DNA of 64,000 bases from Ostrinia nubilalis. Lineage: Eukaryota > Arthropoda > Insecta > Lepidoptera > Crambidae. The translations under genes were made by a program, and so were the position numbers. This document shows, piece after piece, positions 23,701 through 34,400 of the stretch. The DNA is taken from NCBI RefSeq assembly GCF_963855985.1, contig NC_087111.1, positions 811,001-875,000 of the forward strand, in the 5' to 3' direction. Positions within the stretch are counted from its first letter, which is position 1. Each line of letters begins with the position of its first letter. A model generated the notes under the pieces. That model saw only the letters and a program-made list of their open reading frames with translations. It was not told where the DNA came from and did no database searches.

Positions 23701-25777
23701 ATACGGATGGTCTTTACCAGACTCCAGTCAGCTAATGGGGTCAGTGAGATAATGATTTGTATGAGCACATCATTATTAACATGTCAAGGGAATATTTTAA
23801 TAATTCTTTTTGTATTACTGATATTTTTTAAATATTAGTGTGCAGCATCAGAACAATATCAACGCTACTAGATTCTCGCATTTATTAGTTTAATTATTAA
23901 TATTTCAGCGCCGAATGGTTACAACAAACACGTTATTTAATTTCCGTTTAATTAAATAGATTAATAAATTTAGTTAAAAATAAGAATAACATTTTGTAAC
24001 AGTTAGTTAACCTCCAATTACGAAAACCGTTAAGCATTTACTTAGGGCTTTTAATCTGAAACGTTCAACACTCTTCCTCATTTCTATTCAGATTCAAGCA
24101 TTATTCTTATTCAAATGTCAGAGAGGAATAAGAAGAGGAATCAAGAAACTCATGTTATTGGGTTCTCATAAGTAACGTTTTGGTTACAGCATACTGGATT
24201 GCACACCGCGCCGTCAAAACCGTGTTCGACGACATCGACGGCTTGAAACCTTCTCCGCATCCGATCCACAACGTCTGGGAAGTCATCAAAGAACACTTCG
24301 AAGCTGACACTAGAGCAGACCTGTTACCACACGCCTATAAGCATTTTGACAAACCACAGTTTGCTAGTAAGTTTGATATCACTAATCAAAGGCTTCAGAG
24401 AACATTAGGTATAAAAACTGAAGTGTTAAATTACATTGTGAACCTTGAATAATAAATTTTAATAATTAATTTCAGTTCGCAAAATCTACTTCATAATTAT
24501 TGTATATTCAACCTAAATTTAAAAGAATTACCAATTAATATTCCGAAATATCTTAATGTGTATTTCCGTTCTTTAATTTTAAGTGTAAAAATCTTAATTT
24601 CAATTAAACAGAAATACGGGTCGCAACGCGACATTCTTTATATTTTTCTACTATTTATAAGTAACTAGCGGCCGCCCGCGACTTCGTATGCGTGGATCCT
24701 GTTTTATCCCCTTTTCCCGAATTTTCTTTGCTATAAACCTCACGGAGCCCGAGACCGTTCCAACGAATGCAAAACCGTGGAAATCGGTTCGTGCGTTCTG
24801 GAGTTATAGCGTCAGGGAGGAAAACCCGACTTATTTTTATATAGTAGATGGAACGTGAAAGTTTCAAATCTTTTCTTTTATTTCCAGGTGTAACAGTGAA
24901 ACTGGCCAAATTAGCGAACCGTGGGGACTCGTTATCCCAACACTTATTTGCTGAAGCCGGCAGCGCTTTAGCGGCGCATATAGCTGCGCTAGCGCATAAG
25001 GCCACCGCCTCAAGACTGAGGGTGGTCTGCGTCGGATCTGTCTGGAACAGCTGGGACGCTTTGAAACCGGGAGTGTTGAACGAACTTCACAGTCGACGGG
25101 TAGGTCAGTCATAACGTGTGTGCAAATTTTGACTAATGTCATATTAAATATGTCATATTAAAACTCGAGAACGGCTAGCCGATTGAGCTGATTTTGGTTT
25201 TAAAATGTTTGTCGTAGTCCAGGGTAGGTCTAAACGGTGAGCAAATACGCGCGCGATATTGTTTTTCTGTGACAGACAAATATCCACGCGGGCGAAGCCG
25301 CGGGCGGAAAGCTAGTTTATAATAAAATATTGCAAGTTAAGCCAAGATATTATTTAGTGTCAAACCTTTAGATACCTACATAATTTGACACTTTGAGTAT
25401 GTAGTGTTTGTAAATAATAATTTTCAAAAGATATTTTAGATAAATATTTACATTATAATTATAATAATGTATTTTTCATCTTTCAGGTAAAACTTGAACT
25501 GGACTTCGTGCGATTGAGGGTATCTAGCGCCATGGGAGCTGTATGGCTAGCGGCCAAACACGTCGGCTTCGATCTACCCCGAGATGACTCGGCATTCTGC
25601 TCAGTCTTTTTCACTTACGCCCCGGACTGTGCCAACGGGATAAACGGAACGAACGGGTCTAATGGGGTGCACGGGAAGTGCAATGGGGCGAATGGGAAAC
25701 ACGAAAACGTCACGTGCAAGGTAAATGGGAACATTAATGGGGTGACGATGAACGGTGAAGTGTGCGGCTGCTATTGA
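14788..25777 (+). CDS. Nagk: N-acetylglucosamine kinase, complete, seven exons
   Basis: Cytosolic kinase that phosphorylates GlcNAc to GlcNAc-6-phosphate in amino-sugar salvage (BadF/BadG/NAGK fold). Exons: 14788-14822, 19842-20025, 20482-20644, 23290-23379, 24190-24366, 24888-25099, 25487-25777; 1152 nt, 383 residues, all phases consistent. Seen motifs: N-terminal phosphate loop FGGVEGGATHSN (residues 7-18), sugar-binding TNHW (37-40), probable catalytic Asp109 in SDTAGS, GTGSN (128-132), [19 protein letters not shown], and CVGSVW near the C-terminal lobe. The start is the first ATG, placed directly before the phosphate loop as in the family. The body is about the usual 345 residues; an extra tail of roughly 45 residues, rich in Asn-Gly, follows. 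Intron 1 is about 5 kb and holds retrotransposon and SINE debris; intron 3 holds a piggyBac relic. Confidence 0.93.
14823..16994. other. Nagk intron 1, first part
   Basis: AT-rich with no gene seen. Short open stretches at 15784-16270 on the minus strand have no codon bias or recognisable motif. Confidence 0.5.
16995..17275 (-). mobile_element. Jockey/R1-like retrotransposon 3' end with RNase H-side tail
   Basis: Minus strand encodes [20 protein letters not shown], then [17 protein letters not shown] and a TAA-type tail (plus-strand (TTA)n at 16990-17005). The Cys/His block is typical of the C-terminus of such elements. Confidence 0.75.
17695..17830 (+). mobile_element. tRNA-derived SINE (family B)
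   Basis: Head ATAGCCCAATGGTGTCAGTG and body CCCACTATTGTGGTGAACCC match the family-B consensus. Confidence 0.65.
18219..18300 (+). repeat. Dispersed repeat shared with 35476-35560
   Basis: CACCGATTTGGTATGGGCCA to ACTATCGGCCGGCTAAAAGT; same order of blocks at 35476-35560. Confidence 0.65.
18357..18530. repeat. Dispersed repeat of LINE 3'-end type
   Basis: Starts (CAAAAT)n, AAGTATTTATTCAG, then ATGTCTCCTTATCTTTTGGG and CCTACCAGCC. Related pieces at about 565-690 (after a (TTTGA)n run) and 1135-1215. Confidence 0.55.
20794..21736. mobile_element. piggyBac-like element, decayed
   Basis: Bounded by TTAA on both sides (20794-20797, 21733-21736), the piggyBac duplication. Ends are an inverted repeat CACTAGAGTGCTCGCGC. 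The palindromic block GGGTGACATATGTCACCC lies just inside the left end and near-matches recur at 20982-21015 and 21668-21700. Contains a relic of a piggyBac transposase C-terminus. Lies in Nagk intron 3. Confidence 0.88.
21240..21409 (+). pseudogene. piggyBac transposase C-terminal Cys-rich domain relic
   Basis: Reading [18 protein letters not shown] in one frame and, after a one-base shift near 21330, [13 protein letters not shown] and SCPSC to a TAA. Spacing of Cys and His fits the zinc-binding C-terminal domain of piggyBac transposases. The catalytic core is absent. Confidence 0.65.
21737..23289. other. Nagk intron 3, second part
   Basis: AT-rich, no gene or clear repeat seen; ends in a T-run and the TTTGCAG acceptor. 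Confidence 0.45.
23405..23625 (-). repeat. Lepidopteran short interspersed repeat
   Basis: Minus-strand copy: GACCGCAGCTTCGCCCGC, GTCCCTGTCAAAAACAGGG, GAACAGACAGACAGG. Confidence 0.55.
24655..24850 (-). repeat. Lepidopteran short interspersed repeat
   Basis: Minus-strand copy in Nagk intron 5: AACTAGCGGCCGCCCGCGAC to GGAAAACCCGACTTATTTTT. Confidence 0.65.
25160..25317 (+). repeat. Lepidopteran short interspersed repeat
   Basis: Plus-strand copy in Nagk intron 6: ends CACGCGGGCGAAGCCGCGGG and GGAAAGCTAGTTT. Confidence 0.65.
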
Positions 25778-26881
25778 ACTAGCTGTGATTTGTTTAGCTT
25801 TAGTTCTAGAGAGGAAAATTGACTAGATGACTATTTTTATAATGTATCTTTATGCGAGATTAAAAGTTCTTATTGAGTTTGTCGATGCTGTAAAACTATT
25901 GAAATAAGAATTCAGATACTCGAAAGAGTTTTAAATTATATTCTCTCTTGTTTCGCTCAGTTATTGCTGTTAGAAGAAAAAAGAGAAAACGATACGTATA
26001 ATTCGAGACAGCTTTATTGTTTTTGTTTTCTTATTATTTGTATCGTAATATTTGGATGTTATTAATTCACAAAAACTAAATTTTATTTTGGCTTGCGCAC
26101 TAACGCTTTAATAAATTGTTTCCTAAATAAGATTTTTCTAATTTAATTTTTGAATTTTTCTGATACAGTTGGGAAACAAAGTATCAGCGCATTTGTAAGT
26201 ATAAGCATTGTCTATTTGGCGTTATTGGACAAAATACGTGTATAAAATTTTGGGACCTATTAAAACTAACACAATCAATGTTTTTAATTAGAAATTATGA
26301 AAATTTGTACATTATTAATAAATTTAAGATGCCAAACTTTTGTATAGAACTTTTAAACATTGTAAAAAATAACCTTTAATGTGACTTATATTGTTTAATA
26401 GTAAGTTAGATCTAGTCTGAATTGTTGAGATTATACGCTGAAGCGATGATCTGAGGAGTGCCAATTAGCTATCGTTTTGATCTGATTGGGTTGAGAGTAA
26501 CTTGAAATGCTTAAGTTATAAAATAAGAGATAATCATAGAAATTAAAAAAAATATTTAAATATTTTGAAAATTAATTTTGATCTATAAATAAACAAAACT
26601 TCGGTAGACCTTATGCAGAATAGAACGTGACGATATTATGGAGTAAGTAAAGCTTAAAAATATGATTTTGATGAAGTGCCGAAATACAAAGTGTAAATAA
26701 TAGAAATAGTTCCTTATAAAATTACGCCTATTACGTTTCTCTAGCTTATAAAAATAGTTATTAATGGCTATTTACATCACTTAGGCCTATCGTATTAAAT
26801 AATTATGTATAAATAATAAATATCTCATCAGTGACTCTATTTTATAGCGAAACTGATGTGTAATGTTATTGATGTCTTGTA

Positions 26882-26887
26882 AATAAA
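26882..26887 (+). promoter_or_regulatory. Likely poly(A) signal of Nagk
   Basis: AATAAA in a TTGTAAATAAAAACG context about 1.1 kb after the Nagk stop. Several earlier AT-rich AATAAA matches exist, so the choice is uncertain. The stretch 25778-26881 has no other gene and reads as 3' UTR. Confidence 0.4.
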
Positions 26888-27230
26888 AACGTTATTATGA
26901 GTAAAATGTTTTTCTTTTATTTGATTAACTTGACTTAACCACTTTCAATTGAAAAGTGAAAATTCGACCAGTCACGGTGCAGTTCAATGATAGAAACAAG
27001 TGAACTATTTTTCCATAGGAATGCTGAGTTACGGTGATTGTTTTTGCTAGCTTATTATTAAATCAGTAAGTGAAAGCCATGGAATGAATGAATGATTTCG
27101 AATACTATTTTAATCTGTGTACGAACGCCCAGATAACGGTATTTTACCGTTATTTTCGTCCACATCTCTAAAGTCGACATTTGCCAGCTGTCATTCGTCA
27201 AGAAGTGTCATTTTTTCACAGTTGACAAAA

Positions 27231-29764
27231 ATGTCAATAACAAAGAGATTTTCTCGTATTTATTTTAATTTAAAACCAGTATTCAACGCTAATTACAGAT
27301 GTTTAAGTCGTGTTATTCCAATTTTCGATAGTAAAAACAGTTGGCGGGGGAGTAAACATGGGTACGTTAGCATATTCGCGATCGCCGCAGGCGTTTTAGG
27401 TTATGTAGGTTTAAAAGAGAAATTATTTGCTGCTGAGCCTATTGGGAACGAATTAAAAGGTAGACGAGAGAAGTATAACTTTATAGCTGACGTGGTTAAG
27501 GTTTCGGCGCCGTCTGTGGTGTATATCGAGATCAAAGATGGGAGAAGACTGGACTTGTTCAGTGGGCAACCTATAACCCTTTCAAACGGGTCTGGGTTCA
27601 TTGTGAAGGAAGATGGGCTCATTCTGACGAACGCTCACGTTGTGGTGAATAAACCTAATGCTGTGGTCAGTGTTAGGCTTATGGTGAGTTATTAATGGCC
27701 ATATCTTTATTGCATAACAATATTGATGCGTTACATGTTCGGCATATTATGAAAAACTAGTTTAGAATGAATTTAATGAAATAAATTAATTATTAAAAGT
27801 AACCTTATAGTAATAGGAGTCAAATCAAAAGGTTTTTCTCTTTTGATGAAAATTTTAATTCCATGAAATCACCTTAACTTAAAAATTAAATATTTTTAGG
27901 ATGGATCAACTCACACTGGTTTTGTGGAAGATGTAGATATGAAATCAGATCTAGCAACCCTACGGATCCCTGTAAAGGGTCTGCCAATTATGAAGCTTGG
28001 CTCTTCAGCGGACATCAAACCCGGGGAATGGGTAAGAATTTATTCTTATTACTTTTTGCTAGTAGTTATGATAAATATGGTGAAAAAAAGCCATTTTTGG
28101 CAAAACGACTTAAAATAGAAAAGGACAGAAAAGAAACTCTGAAATTCAAATAACATGAAGCTGTTGCTTTATATGCCTAGTAATAAAGCTTTTTTATTAT
28201 TTATGCTGGTACTCAATAAATCAATACTTTTACAGGTAGTAGCTATGGGCAGCCCCCTGGCATTAAGCAACACGGTGACCGCTGGTGTTGTGAGCTCCAC
28301 ACAGAGGGCCAGTGAGGAGCTAGGACTTAGAGGTAAGTTTTGAGATTGAAAAATGCTTAAATTCCATTTGACCTGATGTTCATGTTATGTCTTATGTTGT
28401 TAACCTTTGTTGTATACTAACATGGAGCAATAAATAATTTGAATTGATTACTGTGCTTTATTGCTATAGCTTTAATTTTCAAATTATTTTTCAGGCAAAG
28501 ACATGGTCTACATCCAGACTGATGCACCAATCACATTCGGAAACAGCGGCGGCCCACTAGTCAACTTGGACGGTGAAGCGATCGGTATCAACAGTATGAA
28601 AGTCACATCGGGCATTTCATTTGCTATACCCATCGACTATGTAAAGGACTTTTTAGCTAAAAGTAAGTGTGATTTTGTTTGCGTTTATAAGATAATAGTG
28701 CTTTAGATAAATATTGTTTTGGTGTAAAAAATCTTTGTATTATCTTATCTGTTTTGATACTGTTGATGGATTAAAATGAAAGTTAAGAATTGGGTGTTTT
28801 TTAAAGATGAAGATATTTTGTCTAATGAGGGCTATCGTTTTTATACTTAACAGCACCCCTGGCGATTGACAGGACCTTACTCTACAGTGGCGCCATCTTG
28901 ATGAGTGCAAATGCGATAGTCCTCCTACCACTTTAGCGCTCACCAGTTGGTGCCACTGTCTTCGCTACTAGCAAGTGACAGGACATTACTCTACAGTGGC
29001 GCTAACTGGTGAGCGCTAAAACGATAGTCCTCATTAGAAATTACAAACAAATAAAACACCTCAAAGAAAAGCATTACAATCTAGGTACTTGTTTTCTTTT
29101 CTAGGGACAACGAAATCACCTCAAGTGTCCAGACGATATCTGGGCATTACGATGCTGTCTCTGACTCCCAACATTCTGATGGAACTTCGGATGAGGAATC
29201 CAGAGGTGTGTATAAATCTTGGTAAATTTAAGTTTACTATTACATTAACAGTGCTATGGAGTGCTATAACGAGTCCCTGAAAATGATCTAGCTAAATGCA
29301 AGTAGATTTTGGAAAAATGTGATAATGCAAATAGACATTTAAAATTTTAGATGCCAAGTGACATAGAGCATGGGATCCTGGTTTGGAAAGTCATCATCGG
29401 GTCTCCAGCTTATAAGTGAGTATCACTTACCATCAGGTGATATACAGGCCAAGAGCTTCCTAGTTGTGGATAAAAAAAATAGATCATTTTTAGCCGACAA
29501 AAAAAGATACATAAAGACTTGGCTATATTGAATATGCCTTGGCCTTTTACTGCAAAAGGAAAAACAGAAAAATAAAATAAAATTTTCTTTTCCAGCGGAG
29601 GCCTCCAACCAGGCGACATAGTGACCAGCATAAATGGAATACCAGTGCATAGCGCAGCTGACATCTACATGCTTCTAGAAAAAAGCAGCGGCAACCTCAA
29701 AGTGGAAGCCGTCAGAGGGCGCTCCCGGGTGACCCTGACTGTGGCGCCGGAATACCACGGATGA
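27231..29764 (+). CDS. HtrA2: Mitochondrial serine protease HtrA2/Omi, complete, seven exons
   Basis: Trypsin-like protease with a PDZ domain that works in the mitochondrial intermembrane space in protein quality control and, when released, in apoptosis. Exons: 27231-27683, 27900-28031, 28236-28332, 28495-28662, 29105-29205, 29351-29415, 29596-29764; 1185 nt, 394 residues. Visible order: basic mitochondrial presequence (residues 1-43), membrane anchor about 45-61, then the protease with the catalytic triad His136 (TNAHVV), Asp168 (SDLATL) and Ser245 (FGNSGGPL), then the PDZ domain (about 285-390; [21 protein letters not shown]). ATG 27231 has a good insect context (ACAAAAATG) and is the first in-frame ATG. 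After the anchor the sequence reads AAEPIGNE, which does not match the usual Ala-Val-Pro-Ser type IAP-binding motif. A palindromic repeat lies in intron 4. Confidence 0.94.
28866..29030. repeat. Palindromic repeat in HtrA2 intron 4
   Basis: TTAGCGCTCACCAGTTGGTG is followed by its near complement CGCTAACTGGTGAGCGCTAA. A second block GACAGGACNTTACTCTACAG occurs twice as a direct repeat. Confidence 0.6.
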
Positions 29765-29782
29765 CAGGGCGAAGACGATGAC

Positions 29783-29855
29783 ATCGACTGTCACTGCGAG
29801 TGTCACTGCACATGTCACTGCGAGTGTCATTGTACATGTCACTGCGTGTGTGGCG
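29783..29855. repeat. Minisatellite just after HtrA2
   Basis: About three units of CACTGCGAGTGTCACTGCAC / ATGT type (24 bp) immediately after the stop codon, inside the 3' UTR. Confidence 0.75.
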
Positions 29856-29988
29856 ACGATGATGATGAATGAGGCAATTGTGTGTTTGTGGACTGTTTTA
29901 AACTTTAGTTATGCCATAATTACGTCAGTGTTACAGATAGATTACTCTTTGTATGCAGTCTGATTAGCAGGAATTATAATTAGTAGAA

Positions 29989-29994
29989 AATAAA
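29989..29994 (+). promoter_or_regulatory. Likely poly(A) signal of HtrA2
   Basis: First good AATAAA after the HtrA2 stop (225 bases on). A second candidate is at 31046-31051, so a longer 3' UTR is possible. Confidence 0.45.
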
Positions 29995-31498
29995 CTGGAT
30001 GATTTACTTATCGCCCAAAGTAGGTAATAACTTCCTTTAACCGTTTTAGGTAGGCATTTTAAATGTTTAAAATTATATCTGTGTCCTAATTTTCCTGCCC
30101 TATCAGGGTTTTTGAAATTTCATCCCCAATGGGGTGAATTTACATATTGTATTTATCTCTGATTAATATAAATGGTTATTTTATAATATAGCCAGAAAAT
30201 GATCCATTTTTGAGTCAATCCGTTTTTGGAGTGTACTGACGGCAGCACATAAAATATAAAAATTCTTGGTGCAAAATGGCACAAAACTGCATAAGATACA
30301 GTAATTACTTTATTGCTTGCTGTCTCGTCTGTACACCATAAAAATAGATGAGTGTTATTTAAAATTTTCCATGTATTTTCTATGCATGTACCTATTAGCA
30401 GTATAACAAACTTACACATTTCGGTGTCCTAGATGTCCACTTAGTATTATAAATTTCATCCCTATAGGGATGGAATAAGGGTTGAAAAATGTTTGGATTG
30501 ATTTGCGAGTACGAAAAAGCGAGTCATATTCCTCGAAACAAAATTGTAGTCGTTTTAAAAAAGACAAACCTATTTTAAATATAAAGCCATAACTAATATG
30601 TATATGTATTATGAGTCTATGTAACTGAGACATTTTTGTTATTGATTTTAATTATTGTAGTCTATTGTTCTGTTAGTTGATTTTGGTTGTGATTTTTTAA
30701 CACGAAAACTCCCACCAAGCCCCCATTTGCTTATCAAAAATGAATGAATTATTGTTGTTTTTAGTTATTTATCGGATGTACATTTGATGAAATATTTTAT
30801 GTAATGGTTGGAAAATCATAAAAAAATATTCAAAACATTTTATTACTTGTTTATTTCCAAAAAGGTCACAGATTTGTTTGGAAGTGGCGCCCTCTTTATG
30901 TCAAAATTTGACAGTGCTATTAGACACTAAGACGGAATGTTATTTTTTCTGTCGTTGTATTTATTTTTAAAATGCTTATTATTTTGATATCATTTTATGT
31001 AATTATAACTTGCTATTTGCCTAGGGTTAAGTTTGTACATTATTGAATAAATGACTGTTTTTGTAATATTTATGCATTTCAATTTATTATTATTGAATAT
31101 AACATGATCTCTTGAGGGTTGAGTGAGATCTATTGAAATTATTGTAGGTACTTTGACTACTTGTACTTGTTGTTTTATGGTTAAAAAATCGGCTACAAAA
31201 TAATCATTTATTTGTAAATTTTCTTCCCTGAGAACTATTGAACAATTTGTAACTTTCAGGCTTTTCCTTTCAGCTAAGTGAAAAATTAAATCAATGTTCT
31301 TAATGATTACTCAAACGATTATTTCTACAAATCAACATTATAATTACCGATTAACCGTGAAAATAAGAATTAATTCGATTTGAAACGATGATTAAAAATT
31401 CTTGAATGACGAATCGTTCATGGAAATAATCGATTACTGATTTTTTCTTATTCGCATTTGGTTTCAAAATGAAATTGACGTTTTTTTAATTTTCAAAA
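29995..31498. other. HtrA2 to microexon-gene spacer
   Basis: AT-rich; no gene or clear repeat. May include a long HtrA2 3' UTR and the promoter of the next gene. Confidence 0.4.
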
Positions 31499-34400
31499 AT
31501 GATTTTTGTTTTTACTGGATTTTTGTTGCTGGTAAGCTAAGCCTATGAAGGTAATTTTTCAAATTCATCAAAGTTATTTTTACCGCAAAATTAAATTTTA
31601 CAGGTTTTTCTAGAAAATGCGAGAAGCGATGTGGATGTACCTAGTTTTCGTTCTAGTAAGTAAATAAAAGTAATTATTTGTCATCATCATCATCATCAAC
31701 AGCCCTTTACAGTCCACTGCTGGACTATGAGCCTCCTCCACTATAGTGGAGGGTTTTGCCATAATCTCCACGCTTGGCAGGCGGGTTGGAAATCGCAGTT
31801 TAAAAGATTGATGTTTTTCAGAGAGCGCTGCTGCCCATTCTCTGTTTGATGTGTAGTCCCTAAGTCGCCTCTTACGACACCCGCGGGAAGAGTAGGGGGT
31901 GGTGACAAATGTATTCTACTCTGCCGTCACCACACGGCTTAAATATTTGTATTAATTTATAAATTAAAAATCTTCTCTGTTCCTCGTTGAAGCCAAATCC
32001 CCAATGACTTAGTAAGTTAAAAGTATTTTAGAGAAATTCTTCAGAGGTTCTGGGTTACATTATCAAAATGGACGGAAATATAAAAATATTTTAGAAGATT
32101 TTACTAATGGGATTTTTTTGAGAAATACATTTGACGTTAAAATATTAATATCGTTGATTAAAAATATTACAATTAAAATACTTAATAAAATACAGGTTGG
32201 AATGAAGAAGGCAAGCCGATACTGCGTATGGGACCAGAGAGCAATGATTTTGAAGCAAACCCAGGTATAGTACATAATGAATGTTAATGTTCAGAGACAT
32301 TTTCTGTTTACCTATAATCTCGGCAGGTACCTATAAATATATTCCCAAGTTAATGGAGTAAGGAAATAACTTCATAACAAGAAAGACCCAAAATTGTAAA
32401 ACTTTTTAATGTCTTAATAAACGTTTGAATCAAATCAATTCTAAACCCATTCTTGAGTAGAGTTGCCCATAGGCAAAAAAATCTTGATAACAAAATGAAT
32501 CTTGGAAAAAAACACCAATAAGAATTTTCCAACTTTTTTTAATTTAAAAAAAAGCAACTGTTTCCGCCCGGGATCGAACCGGGGGCCTTGTGCGTGTGAA
32601 GCACACGTGATGACCGCTACACTACGGAAACTTGAGAGCTACCGACGAAATTATAAGTAACTTGTCTAGTTACTCTGTAAGCTATCAGTGCCAGATCAAG
32701 GGGAATAAGATCATTGCTGCAGGCAATGAAAACCGGAGCACCATCAAATCAGACTATAATGTTTTGATGCAAAATAACTTTTATTACAGCTACATAAGCT
32801 GCCATAGTGTTTTATAATCTTCAAGAGATGTCGTCCAGTTTACTTTCACAATAATTATAAAAATAATTGTGATCGATCACCTTCTACAATCGTTACTATA
32901 AGTTCAGTTGACAGCACATCAGACATTTTGTCGCTGACACTGACTTGCTGTCGTCTTTACAAACGCAGAAGCGAGGAGATTACGGGACTGGATCTAGGTA
33001 GGCATCATAATCGTTATTTTGTATAATGTCTAGTTTCTTTCTTCCCAGCTGCACCCAAGGTAGAAAGAGGTGAAGCAGCTGACTGGCTCCAAGGATTGCG
33101 CTCAGGGATATACGGCCTCGTGCAAAACTACGGCTACGACAGAGCTAAGCCGTATGTGAAGAGACTTGTAGACGGTAAGTTTACTACTAAAGTTAAAATA
33201 CTTGAGTAGAATTTAGTACCTCGTTCGTTCGTTTCAGCCAAATGACATCTGCTGCTGGACAAAGGCCTCCCCTAAGGATTTCCACAATGAAAAGTCCTGC
33301 GCCGCCCGCATCCCGGCGTCCTCCTCCCACGCAAGGTTCCAAAAATCTCGAACGATATGGTCCGGTTTCCACCAAAGCGAATAGCACGAAAAACTTTAGA
33401 GTTCGAATCGTTTGCGTATTCGAATCGCCATCAAAAGATTTAGTACGAAAACTACAACAGCGCTGCAGCGCAATTTAGTATGAGAAATGGTTACACGAAA
33501 CTTATTTTGAGAATCAAGATTGTCACGTTATCGTTTAACTTGAAGGTTGAGTGTCGAATTTTGTCGAATACGCAAACAATTCGAAGATGATAGTTGTTCA
33601 TGCTAGAAGCACAGAATAAGTGTGTAATAGTAGGTACCACTAGAGGTAAATCTGATCGGTTATTCAAACATTTATCTCCTCTCCATTCCGCTTTGGGGGC
33701 AACCGGGCCTAAAAAAGTTCTGTCCTTCCTATTTACTCTCTATAGTAAGTTATTATTTATTTGTTATTTCAGATACGGAGAAAAGAGAGAACGTTCTTCT
33801 ACACGTGGAGGGTAAAACTCTATTTTTTTTGTTTAATTGATAAAGTTAATAACATGTTTTGTTAAACATTTTGTATTCTACCCAGTTAACCGCGATGGTA
33901 AGTTCATATCCACGAGTTTGTTACCTAAATTGACTGAATAGTTTTCAATATTTTCATTGAGTTTTTATTTTTATTATAAGGTACGACAAGAATAAACTAC
34001 AAGCAGTATATGCGTGCAGCCGATCCCCGTAAGTTATTCAAAAAAGCTGACCCGGCGAACTTTGTACCGCATATGTTTAACAGAAATAATATAGGATTAT
34101 TTTCTTATGCCCGTTTTCACCATCAATCCTTAATTTTTAAGTGAACCCTTTGGTAACACATACATAACAGGAATTTTGTTTTCATAGGGTCACTTAAAAA
34201 TTAGGAAATCGTAATTACCTAAGTATTCGCACCTTGACTTTTTTTTTTCAGAAATCCAGTGGCGTAAGTGATTTTTTTCATTCATTCATTTTATAGCAGG
34301 AGAATGTTAAGTACTTATACTTAACCCATACATTAAATCATTTTTATAAGAAACTGGAGACCATAAATATGTTTTTACAAAACCCCTCATAGCTCTTCCG

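Noticed and set aside
27117..27230. In-frame upstream extension of HtrA2 beginning with GTG
   Set aside because: GTG is not a usual animal start. ATG 27231 has a good context and gives a proper basic mitochondrial presequence.
33242..33478. 78-codon plus-strand frame in intron 4 of the microexon gene
   Set aside because: Its first half is an antisense RTE tail and the rest has no coding character.
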